Assembly: GCA_035601815.1 (NCBI GenBank)
Contig: DATNNN010000063.1
Coordinates: 1 to 8,859, forward strand
DNA from: DATNNN01 sp035601815
Lineage (GTDB): Bacteria > Pseudomonadota > Alphaproteobacteria > Rhizobiales > Xanthobacteraceae
Reading direction: 5' to 3'
DNA: 8,859 nt
Part shown: positions 1-6,082 of the stretch, one piece after another
Layout of the letters: the number at the start of each line of letters is the position of its first letter
Position numbering within the stretch: the first letter of the stretch is position 1
Made by a program: the position numbers and the translations under genes
The notes under the pieces: model-generated
The model's input: the letters and a program-made list of their open reading frames with translations, nothing else
The model's database searches: none
Told to the model about the DNA's origin: nothing

Positions 1-201
1 TACATCATGCGCTGGCTGCCCATCGGCACCCACCGCTGGGACAAGTTCGTCGCTCCCGACGAGCTCGAGGCGGCGGTCGCGGCGGCTGGGCTTGCCGTAA
101 TCGACTGCAAGGGCGCGATCTACGACATCTTCGCCGATGAATGGCGGCAAGGCCGCGACACCGACGTCAACTACATGATGGCGGCCGAACGCCCGGCATG
201 A
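1..201 (+). CDS. ubiG: UbiG, ubiquinone biosynthesis O-methyltransferase (3' end only)
   Basis: Only the last 66 codons are present, and the reading frame is open from the first base of the window. UbiG is a SAM-dependent enzyme that carries out the two O-methylation steps of ubiquinone synthesis at the cytoplasmic membrane face. The visible part carries the family's C-terminal signature: LPIGTHRWDKFVAPDEL, then a GL segment, then the GAIYD and DTDVNYM motifs. The SAM-binding domain lies outside the window. The stop codon overlaps the start of the next gene (ATGA at 198-201), so the exporter downstream is probably translated by coupling. The call rests on the distinctive C-terminal motif string. 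Another class I methyltransferase is possible but unlikely. Confidence 0.92.
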   Translation, partial: YIMRWLPIGTHRWDKFVAPDELEAAVAAAGLAVIDCKGAIYDIFADEWRQGRDTDVNYMMAAERPA

Positions 202-1085
202 CGTATCTTTGGGTGCTGTTCACGGTTTTCGCCTCCGGCGGTCAGGTCGCCCGCAACGCCATGCAGCGCGAGCTGACCGAAACGGTCGGCACCGCCGGCG
301 CCAGCTTCGTGCGCTTTCTCTTTGGCCTGCCGTTCGGAATCTTGTTTCTGGCGGCGGTAGCAGCCGTCACCGAAAAGCCGCTTCCCGCCATCACGCCGCC
401 CTTCGCCGCGTGGACCGTCACGGGCGCCGTGGCGCAGATGGTGGCGACCGCGTTCATGCTCATGGCCATGCGCGAGCGCTCATTCGTGGTCGCGACGGCG
501 TACCTCAAGACCGAGCCGGTGCTAGTGGCGGTGTTCGGGTTGGCCTTTCTCGGCGACGCGCTGACGGTGCCGGTTACGGGGGCAATCCTCATCGCGACCG
601 CGGGCGTGATGATCCTGTCGTGGACGCCAGGGGCGCGCTTGTCGTCGGCCCGTCCCGCCGCCTTCGGCATTGCGGCGGCGGCGCTGTTCGGGCTGTCGGC
701 CGTAGGATTCCGCGGCGGAATTCTGGCGTTCGGCAGCGACTCGTTCGTCATCGGAGCGACGGTCACGCTCGCGGCGAGCCTGCTCATCCAGACCGCGTTG
801 CTGCTGGTCTATCTCGTCGTGTTGGATCGGCGGGCGCTGCGCGCGTTGGTCAAGGCCTGGCGGCCGTCGCTGCTCGCTGGATTTCTCGGCGCCGGCGCCT
901 CGGAGCTTTGGTTCCTCGCCTTCGCACTCACCACGGCCGCAAACGTCCGCACGCTCGCCTTGATCGAGGTCGTCTTCGCCCAGATCGTCTCCCACCGGCT
1001 GTTCGTCCAGCGCACGGCGGGCCGCGACGTGGCCGGCATTCTCCTGGTGGTGGGCGGAATCGCGCTCCTGCTATGGGCGCACTGA
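198..1085 (+). CDS. EamA/DMT-family inner-membrane transporter
   Basis: The protein is 295 residues long and very hydrophobic, with a pattern consistent with about ten transmembrane helices in two EamA repeats (roughly residues 3-140 and 155-293). This is the usual size and shape of drug/metabolite-transporter superfamily exporters of the inner membrane. The substrate cannot be inferred. I chose the ATG at 198 because it overlaps the ubiG stop as ATGA and opens directly into the first helix (MTYLWVLF). An upstream ATG at 141 would add 19 Arg-rich residues that lie entirely inside ubiG. There is no clear Shine-Dalgarno sequence at 198, which fits translational coupling. The stop codon lies 1 bp from the stop of the convergent DUF1178 gene. 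Confidence 0.88.
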   Translation: MTYLWVLFTVFASGGQVARNAMQRELTETVGTAGASFVRFLFGLPFGILFLAAVAAVTEKPLPAITPPFAAWTVTGAVAQMVATAFMLMAMRERSFVVATAYLKTEPVLVAVFGLAFLGDALTVPVTGAILIATAGVMILSWTPGARLSSARPAAFGIAAAALFGLSAVGFRGGILAFGSDSFVIGATVTLAASLLIQTALLLVYLVVLDRRALRALVKAWRPSLLAGFLGAGASELWFLAFALTTAANVRTLALIEVVFAQIVSHRLFVQRTAGRDVAGILLVVGGIALLLWAH

Positions 1086-1086
1086 G

Positions 1087-1533
1087 CTAGTTGCGCTCGT
1101 CCGGCAGCACCGGCAGCGGCTGCACCTCGACCCCTTCCTCGACGAGATCGCGCACCTCGTCGGGCTTGGCCTCGCCGTAGATCGAGCGGTGCTCGATCTC
1201 CTCGCGGTGCATCTGGCGCGCCATGTCGGGGAACTTCTCGCCCACGTAGTCGGCGTTCTTGGTCACGTGCTCGCGCAGCTCCTTGAGCAGCCGGCGCGCC
1301 TCCTGCTCGCGCTCCGACAACAGGGCGACGGGCTGGCGCACCGGCGCCGCCGGCTCGCTTTCACGGCCTGCCTGCCCGATCGACGGCGCCATGATCGCCT
1401 TCTCCACCTTCGCCGACCCGCAATGCGGGCAGGCAAGCTCATGCGCCGCCATCTGGCGGTCGCAGAGCGTGGAGTCGCGGAACCAGCTGTCGAAGGCATG
1501 GCCCGCCTGGCAGACGAAGGCGTAGCGGATCAC
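1087..1533 (-). CDS. DUF1178 family protein
   Basis: This 148-residue protein matches the DUF1178 family, which is of unknown function and widespread in alpha- and betaproteobacteria. The N-terminus has the family pattern MIRYAFVC, GHAFDSWFR, then CPHCG at 35-39 and KVEKAIMAPS. C8, C35 and C38, with H12 or C24, could form a zinc-ribbon-like site; that is an inference. The C-terminal half is charged and probably helical. Translation starts at GTG (1533-1531). There is no in-frame ATG just upstream, and the GTGA overlap with the stop of the carbon-nitrogen hydrolase gene indicates tight coupling with that gene. A GGAA-like Shine-Dalgarno sequence lies a few bases upstream. Confidence 0.9.
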   Translation of the reverse strand: MIRYAFVCQAGHAFDSWFRDSTLCDRQMAAHELACPHCGSAKVEKAIMAPSIGQAGRESEPAAPVRQPVALLSEREQEARRLLKELREHVTKNADYVGEKFPDMARQMHREEIEHRSIYGEAKPDEVRDLVEEGVEVQPLPVLPDERN

Positions 1534-2408
1534 GATGCTTTTCCGACCACGTGCAGCCGGCCGCGCTGGGTCCCCGGCCCGGAAACCTCGAAACGTCGCC
1601 CATGCTCGAGCGCCGGCACGCGGCCGCGCGCTTGTGCAACCAGCGCCGGATCGATCTCGGCCATGACGAGGCCGGGCTCGACGCCGCCCTCGGCGACGAT
1701 GCCGCCCCAGGGATCGACGATCAGGCTGTGGCCGAAGGTCTCGCGCCCGTTCTCGTGCTTGCCGCCTTGCGCGGCGGCCAGCACGAAGCAGCCGGTCTCG
1801 ATCGCCCGCGCCCGCACCAGCACGTGCCAGTGCGCCTCGCCCGTCTGCCGGGTGAAGACCGACGGGACGGCGAGGAAATGCGCGCCCGCCTCGGCGAGCG
1901 CGCGATAGAGCGCCGGAAAGCGCACGTCATAGCAGATCGAGAGCCCGAGCCGGCCCCACGGCAGCTCGGCCACCACCGCGGTTTCTCCCGGGCTGTAGCT
2001 ATTGGATTCGCGGTACACCTCGCCGTTCGCGAGGCTGGCGTCAAAGAGATGAATCTTGTCGTAACGCGCGACGATTTCGCCGTCGTGACCGATGAGGAAG
2101 CTGCGGTTCGCCGCCTTGTCCGGCGACACCTTCACCGCGAGCGAGCCCACGTGGAAGACGACTTTCAGCTCGCGCGCGAGCTCGCGGAAAACAACCAGCG
2201 CGCGGTCGTGCTCTTCCTCGGAAATGTTGGCGAACAGCGCCTTGCGGTCGCGCTCCATCAGCGCCGTCATCTCCGGCGTCTGCACGTAGTCGGCGCCGAG
2301 GCTTTTCGCCTCGCGCACGAGCTTCGCCACGGCATCGATGTTGGCGGCAACGGAGCGGCCGGTGCGCAGTTGCACCAGCGCCGCACGGAAGGGACTAACC
2401 GAGCTCAT
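1530..2408 (-). CDS. Carbon-nitrogen hydrolase (Nit1/omega-amidase type)
   Basis: This 292-residue protein belongs to the nitrilase superfamily. The Glu-Lys-Cys catalytic triad is visible as E46 (in TPEMTALME), K118 (in YDKIHLFDA) and C159 (in SICYDVRFPALY). The motif style is that of the Nit1/Nit2 branch, whose members hydrolyse deaminated glutathione or alpha-ketoglutaramate, so a metabolite-repair amidase in the cytoplasm is likely. The exact substrate cannot be settled from sequence. Length is typical of the branch. The ATG at 2408 is preceded by a good GAGG 7 bases away (2416-2419). The gene lies 30 bp downstream of the comF reading frame and overlaps the DUF1178 start by 4 bases, so these genes are probably one transcription unit. 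Confidence 0.92.
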   Translation of the reverse strand: MSSVSPFRAALVQLRTGRSVAANIDAVAKLVREAKSLGADYVQTPEMTALMERDRKALFANISEEEHDRALVVFRELARELKVVFHVGSLAVKVSPDKAANRSFLIGHDGEIVARYDKIHLFDASLANGEVYRESNSYSPGETAVVAELPWGRLGLSICYDVRFPALYRALAEAGAHFLAVPSVFTRQTGEAHWHVLVRARAIETGCFVLAAAQGGKHENGRETFGHSLIVDPWGGIVAEGGVEPGLVMAEIDPALVAQARGRVPALEHGRRFEVSGPGTQRGRLHVVGKAS

Positions 2409-2411
2409 TGG

Positions 2412-2419
2412 CTTTCCTC
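2412..2419 (-). promoter_or_regulatory. Shine-Dalgarno of the carbon-nitrogen hydrolase
   Basis: On the - strand the sequence reads GAGGAAAG, with GAGG 7 bases before the ATG at 2408. It supports that start. It lies in the 30-bp spacer (2409-2438) left between comF and this gene, which is too short for another gene. Confidence 0.65.
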
Positions 2420-2438
2420 GCCGCCAATATACGGCGCC

Positions 2439-3207
2439 TCAGACTGTCTCCACAACCCGCGTCAATACCAGGACGTCCACCCGGGCAGCGCCCGCCCGGC
2501 GCAACGCCTTGGCGCACGCGTCGACGGTGGCCCCCGACGTTAATACGTCGTCAATCACCAAGAGCTTCTTCCCCTTCATCTCACTCCTCGCCGCGCGCGC
2601 CACCGCGAATGCGCCTTCCACGTTGCGCGCCCGCTCGGCGCGTGCGAGCCCGACCTGCGGCGGCGTCGCGCGCACGCGCACAAGAATGTGGTCGTGAACC
2701 GGTACGTTTGCAATCGTGGACACGACGCGGGCGAGCGCCGCCGACTGATTGAATCGGCGCTGCCACAGCCGTGTCCAGTGCAACGGCACCGGCGAGCGCG
2801 TCGGCATCAGCAAGGAGCTCCGCACCGGCCCGCGCCATCCAGCGGCCAAGCGGACGAACAAGATCGAGCCGGTCGCCGTACTTCAGGAGATGCACGAGCT
2901 CGCGGCCTACGTCGCCGTAGCGCAACGCCGCCCGCGCCCGCTCATAGGCCGGCGGGTTCGCGATCGCCGCCGGCGAGACCATCCCGGCGCCGGCGTCGAA
3001 CGGAAACGGCGTGCCCAGCCGCTCGCAGAAGGGCCGCTCGATGAACCCCGCTCGCGTCCAGCAATCCGGGCACAATCCGCCGGCCTCTCCCGCGGGATGG
3101 CGGCACGCGAGGCCCGTGGGCGGCAGCACCAGATCGACAGCGAGCCGCCGTGCCGCCGCGAGATCCCCGGCGGCGGAGGCAAGCGGACGGATGGCCTCGG
3201 CCAGCAT
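2439..3207 (-). pseudogene. comF: ComF family protein, disrupted by a frameshift
   Basis: ComF proteins carry an N-terminal zinc-finger-like segment and a C-terminal phosphoribosyltransferase fold, and are linked to DNA uptake. Here the family signature is split between two frames. The upstream frame from 3207 gives PPTGLACRHP, GGLCPDCW and FIERPFCERLGTPF, the rhizobial-style N-terminus, and then AALRYGD and LLKYGDRLDL. The downstream frame, ending at 2439, gives PVPLHWTRLWQRRFNQSA, the stretch ARAERARNV, and the PRPP-binding motif LLVIDDVLTSGAT. The frames switch around 2789-2805. One extra base, or two missing bases, explains it. A loss of two bases near 2792 would restore the usual spacing DADAL-x-PVPLHW. 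Repaired, the protein would be about 255-256 residues, which is normal for the family. Past the shift the upstream frame runs on as Arg-rich nonsense to 2581. A sequencing or assembly error is a serious alternative to true decay, because both halves are otherwise well conserved. Confidence 0.85.
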
Positions 3208-3246
3208 CTGTCGAGATTACGCTCCCGATCCGGTATCGTCACCGGC

Positions 3247-4131
3247 ATGCGCCTGTTCGACCGCAAGCTCATCATCGAACGCCGCAAGCGCGCCATCGCC
3301 TCCGGCCCGGCCACGTTTCTGCTGGAGCGGGTGGCGGCGGACCTTGTTGAACGGCTTTCGGCCGTGAAACGGCGCTTTCCCCTCGCCCTCGACCTCGCGA
3401 CACCGGGTGAGGCGGTGACGCGTGCGCTCGCCCAGAGCGGCCAGGTGGATAGCGTCGTCGTCGCCGAGCCGCTGGCAAAGCTGCGCCCGGCGGGCCTGCG
3501 CGTTGCCGCCGACGAGGAGGCGCTGCCGTTCGCCAACGAAGCCCTCGATCTCGTGGTCTCGGCGCTGGCGCTGCAATGGACCAACGACCTGCCCGGCGCG
3601 CTCATCCAGGTCCGCCGCGCGCTCAAGCCCGACGGGCTCTTCCTCGCGGCGTTAGTCGGCGGCGACAGCCTGAACGAACTGCGCGACACGCTCGCCGCGG
3701 CCGAAGCGGAGGTGGACGGTGGCGTGAGCCCGCGCGTCGCGCCCTTCATCGATGTGCGTTCGCTCGGCGGCCTGTTGCAGCGCGCAGGCTTCGCCCTGCC
3801 GGTGGCCGACGTGGAGCGCCTGACGCTGCGCTATGGCCGGCTCGCCGACTTGTTCCGCGACCTGCGCCGCATGGGCGCCACCAACGCGCTCATCGAGCGC
3901 CGGCGCGCGCCGCTCAGGCGTGCGACGCTCGCGCGCGCCGCCGCGATCTATGGCGAGCGCTTCGCCGATCCGGACGGACGCCTGCGCGCGACGTTCGAGA
4001 TTTTATGGCTGTCGGGTTGGGCGCCGCATGAAAGTCAGCAGCAGCCGCTCAAGCCCGGCTCTGCCAAAATGCGGCTCGCCGACGCGCTCGGCACCCGTGA
4101 GCGTCCGGCGGGCGAGAAGGCCGGCGGCTAG
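3247..4131 (+). CDS. NDUFAF5/BioC-like class I SAM-dependent methyltransferase family protein
   Basis: This 294-residue protein resembles the alphaproteobacterial homologues of mitochondrial NDUFAF5, a complex I assembly factor reported to hydroxylate an arginine of NDUFS7. It is also related to BioC-type methyltransferases. Features seen are the N-terminal FDRKLIIERRKRA, then FLLERVAADLVERL, then the post-I region, then LDLVVSALALQWTNDLPGAL (residues 100-119) and ALKPDGLFLAAL. Motif I, normally LDxGxGxG, is reduced to LDLATPGEA (48-56), so SAM binding is atypical. Other members of this branch show similar wear. The start is taken at ATG 3247, at the family's N-terminal motif. No clear Shine-Dalgarno sequence precedes it, so a leaderless or weakly initiated mRNA is possible. 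The gene is divergent from comF (39 bp) and ends 9 bp from the convergent pilin stop. The actual reaction is not certain. Confidence 0.82.
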   Translation: MRLFDRKLIIERRKRAIASGPATFLLERVAADLVERLSAVKRRFPLALDLATPGEAVTRALAQSGQVDSVVVAEPLAKLRPAGLRVAADEEALPFANEALDLVVSALALQWTNDLPGALIQVRRALKPDGLFLAALVGGDSLNELRDTLAAAEAEVDGGVSPRVAPFIDVRSLGGLLQRAGFALPVADVERLTLRYGRLADLFRDLRRMGATNALIERRRAPLRRATLARAAAIYGERFADPDGRLRATFEILWLSGWAPHESQQQPLKPGSAKMRLADALGTRERPAGEKAGG

Positions 4132-4140
4132 AGCAAGGCA

Positions 4141-4326
4141 TCAGCTCGGATAGGCGTCGACGATTTTCTGGAACAGGCCGTCGCGCACTTCCGAACCGAG
4201 CGCGACCACGGCGCCGACGATCGCGACCGCGATGCAGCTCGCGATCATCGCGTATTCGATGGAGGAGGCGGCGTTCCTGTCCGCGGTGAAGTGGCGAACG
4301 AGCAAGGCGAGCGCGGCGTAGTGCAT
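4141..4326 (-). CDS. Flp/Fap-type small pilin (type IVb), orphan
   Basis: This 61-residue protein has the layout of a Flp pilin: a short positively charged leader (about 20 residues), then SSIEYAMIASCIAVAIVGAVVAL as one hydrophobic helix, then a short polar tail. The family hallmark is a prepilin peptidase site G/ATAIEY with Glu at +5. Here the Glu (E24) and Tyr (Y25) are kept, but the expected Gly at -1 is Ala19 or Ala20, depending on alignment. The ATG at 4326 has a strong Shine-Dalgarno sequence (GGAG, 6 bases upstream at 4333-4336). The gene begins 15 bp after the Nudix stop and probably shares its transcript. No tad/cpa assembly genes are in the window, so export would need machinery encoded elsewhere. 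Confidence 0.8.
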   Translation of the reverse strand: MHYAALALLVRHFTADRNAASSIEYAMIASCIAVAIVGAVVALGSEVRDGLFQKIVDAYPS

Positions 4327-4332
4327 CTTGTT

Positions 4333-4337
4333 CTCCC
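4333..4337 (-). promoter_or_regulatory. Strong Shine-Dalgarno of the small pilin
   Basis: On the - strand GGGAG lies 6 bases before the ATG at 4326. It is among the best ribosome binding sites in the window. It supports this short reading frame as a real gene, possibly with high expression, as expected for a pilin subunit. Confidence 0.65.
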
Positions 4338-4341
4338 GTGA

Positions 4342-4752
4342 CTAGCCCGGCGGCCCCATGAGCTCGATGAGGTGCAGGATCAGCGGCTTGTCGGCCGGCG
4401 GCATGGCATAGTCCTTGAGCTGCCGCGGACGAACCCACTTGATCTCCTGTCCTTCCCTCGCCGCCACGGTTCCCTCCCAGCGCCGGCAAACATAGAGCGG
4501 CATCAGGAGATGGAAGTCTTCGTAGGTGTGGCTCGCGAACGTGAGCGGCGCGAGACAGGACTCCTGCACGTCGATGTCGAGTTCCTCTTTCAGCTCGCGG
4601 ATCAGACTGTCTTCGGGCCGCTCGCTCGGCTCGATCTTGCCGCCGGGAAACTCCCACAACCCTGCCATCGGCTTTCCCGGCGGGCGCCGCGTGACGAGCA
4701 CGCGGCCGTCGGGATCGATGAGCGCGCAGGCGGCGACGATAACGAGCCTCAC
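4342..4752 (-). CDS. mutT: MutT-like Nudix hydrolase
   Basis: This 136-residue protein has a clear Nudix box at residues 38-60, running from GKIEPSE to RELKEELDI, with the metal-binding glutamates (REL-EE) intact. It is preceded by the MutT-like context GLWEFPGGKIE. The family hydrolyses nucleoside diphosphate derivatives. This type is usually annotated as 8-oxo-dGTP diphosphatase, which keeps oxidised guanine out of DNA, but the substrate is an inference here. The Gly near the end of the box (EExGU) is Asp59. Translation starts at GTG (4752-4750). The frame upstream holds no ATG before a stop at 4800-4798, and the protein begins at the expected place (MRLVIVAACALI). It lies downstream of argJ, a neighbourhood common in Rhizobiales. 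Confidence 0.9.
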   Translation of the reverse strand: MRLVIVAACALIDPDGRVLVTRRPPGKPMAGLWEFPGGKIEPSERPEDSLIRELKEELDIDVQESCLAPLTFASHTYEDFHLLMPLYVCRRWEGTVAAREGQEIKWVRPRQLKDYAMPPADKPLILHLIELMGPPG

Positions 4753-4830
4753 GGGCGAGCCCGACCGGAACGATAGGCAGCGAGCATTAACGCTCTCCTA
4801 CTAGGTGTTTGAGCGGCGGTGGCGGCGCAA

Positions 4831-4844
4831 TTAGCAGCTGCTAA
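4831..4844. repeat. Perfect 14-bp palindrome at the end of argJ
   Basis: The sequence TTAGCAGCTGCTAA reads the same on both strands and covers the argJ stop codon (4843-4841). It sits in the 88-bp spacer between argJ and the Nudix gene. There is no following T-run, so it does not look like an intrinsic terminator. It could be a protein-binding operator or chance. No other function is visible in the spacer. Confidence 0.5.
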
Positions 4845-6070
4845 CTGCGATAATCGCCGTTGATCGCCACGTATTCCTTTGTGAGATCGCAAGTGAGCAC
4901 ACGATCCTCGGCTCGCCCAAGCTTGAGATCGACGGTGAGGTCGATCACGTCCTGCTTCATGTAGGCGGAGGCCGCGGCTTCATCGTAATCGGGATCGCGC
5001 GCGCCGGCCGCGGCGACGCGGATGCCGCCGAACCAGATGGCGAGCTTGTCACGCTCCGCCGGCTCCCCGGCCTTGCCGACCGCCATCACCACACGGCCCC
5101 AGTTCGCGTCCTCGCCCGCGATCGCGGTTTTCACCAGCGGCGAGTTCGCGATCGACAGCGCGATGCGCCGCGCCGAGCGCTTGGACACCGCGCCCTTCAC
5201 CGTAATGCGCACGAGCTTGCGCGCGCCCTCGCCGTCGCGCGCGATCTGCTCCGAAAGATCGGCGAGCACCGCATGCAGCGCGCGGCGGAATTCCTTGAGC
5301 CGGCGGTCGCCGGCTTTGGCGATCTTCGCTCCGCCGGCGCGGCCGGTGGCGAACAGGAGCAGCGTGTCGGACGTGGAGGTGTCGCCGTCCACCGTCACCG
5401 CGTTGAAGGTGTCGACGACCTCGTCCTTCAGCATCGCGCGCAGCGCCGGCGCCGCGATCGCGGCGTCGGTGAACACGAAGGCGAGCATGGTCGCCATGTC
5501 CGGCGCGATCATGCCGGCTCCCTTGGCGATGCCGTTGATGCGCACCCGCACCTTGCTGATCCGCGCGGTCGCGGTGGCGAGCTTGGGAAACGTGTCGGTG
5601 GTCATGATGGTGCGCGCCGCCGCCTCCCAGCGATCGGCGTCGGCGGACGCCGCCGCCCGGTCGAGCACGGCGGTCACCTTCGCGGCGTCGAGCGGCTCGC
5701 CGATCACACCGGTGGAGGCGAGGAACACTTCGTCGGGTTTGCAGCCGGCGGTCTTCGCCGCCGCCCGAGCCGTGGCGAGCGTCCCCTGCCGGCCGGCCTT
5801 GCCGGTAAAGGCGTTGGCGTTGCCCGAGTTGACCACCAGCGCCCGCGCCCACCCGCCGCGCAGCTTCTCGCGGCACCATTCCACCGGCGCCGACGGACAG
5901 CGCGAGCGCGTAAGCACGCCCGCCACGGTGGTGCCGGCGTCGAGGAGCGCAAGCAGGACGTCGGTGCGATCGGGATACTTGATGCCCGCGGCGACGGTGG
6001 AAAGCCGCACGCCGCCCACCGGCGGAAGCTTTGCGATTTCAGCCGGTGCGAGCGGCGAAACGTTCGCCAT
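4841..6070 (-). CDS. argJ: ArgJ, glutamate N-acetyltransferase / amino-acid acetyltransferase
   Basis: This 409-residue protein is full length for ArgJ, which transfers the acetyl group from N-acetylornithine to glutamate, closing the cyclic arginine pathway. Bifunctional forms also make N-acetylglutamate from acetyl-CoA. The precursor cleaves itself between Ala193 and Thr194 in the conserved run KGAGMIAPDMATMLAF, giving alpha and beta chains with Thr194 as nucleophile. The oxyanion-hole pair T120-G121 is seen in STGVIGE. NSGNANAFTG (81-90) and the C-terminal region ending NGDYRS are also typical. The ATG at 6070 lies 12 bp after the stop of the PPIase gene, so co-transcription with it is likely. 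The ribosome binding site is a weak purine run (AAGAAG) that overlaps the end of the upstream gene. Confidence 0.97.
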   Translation of the reverse strand: MANVSPLAPAEIAKLPPVGGVRLSTVAAGIKYPDRTDVLLALLDAGTTVAGVLTRSRCPSAPVEWCREKLRGGWARALVVNSGNANAFTGKAGRQGTLATARAAAKTAGCKPDEVFLASTGVIGEPLDAAKVTAVLDRAAASADADRWEAAARTIMTTDTFPKLATATARISKVRVRINGIAKGAGMIAPDMATMLAFVFTDAAIAAPALRAMLKDEVVDTFNAVTVDGDTSTSDTLLLFATGRAGGAKIAKAGDRRLKEFRRALHAVLADLSEQIARDGEGARKLVRITVKGAVSKRSARRIALSIANSPLVKTAIAGEDANWGRVVMAVGKAGEPAERDKLAIWFGGIRVAAAGARDPDYDEAAASAYMKQDVIDLTVDLKLGRAEDRVLTCDLTKEYVAINGDYRS

Positions 6071-6082
6071 GGAAGTCGAAGA

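Noticed and set aside
1551..2543. A 330-codon + strand frame opposite the carbon-nitrogen hydrolase
   Set aside because: The - strand frame has the full catalytic triad and a good ribosome binding site. The + strand product is Arg/His-rich with no motif.
3230..3245. CCGGT/ACCGG inverted repeat just before the NDUFAF5-like gene start
   Set aside because: A 5-bp stem is too short to stand out in GC-rich DNA, and no second copy or promoter context supports it.
2749..3246. A 166-residue N-terminal extension of the NDUFAF5-like protein
   Set aside because: The extension is antisense to comF and Arg-rich. The family motif FDRKLIIERR begins right after the ATG at 3247.
4792..4816. CGCTC/GAGCG inverted repeat in the argJ-Nudix spacer as a terminator
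   Set aside because: The stem is five pairs with a long loop and no T-run, so it does not support an intrinsic terminator.
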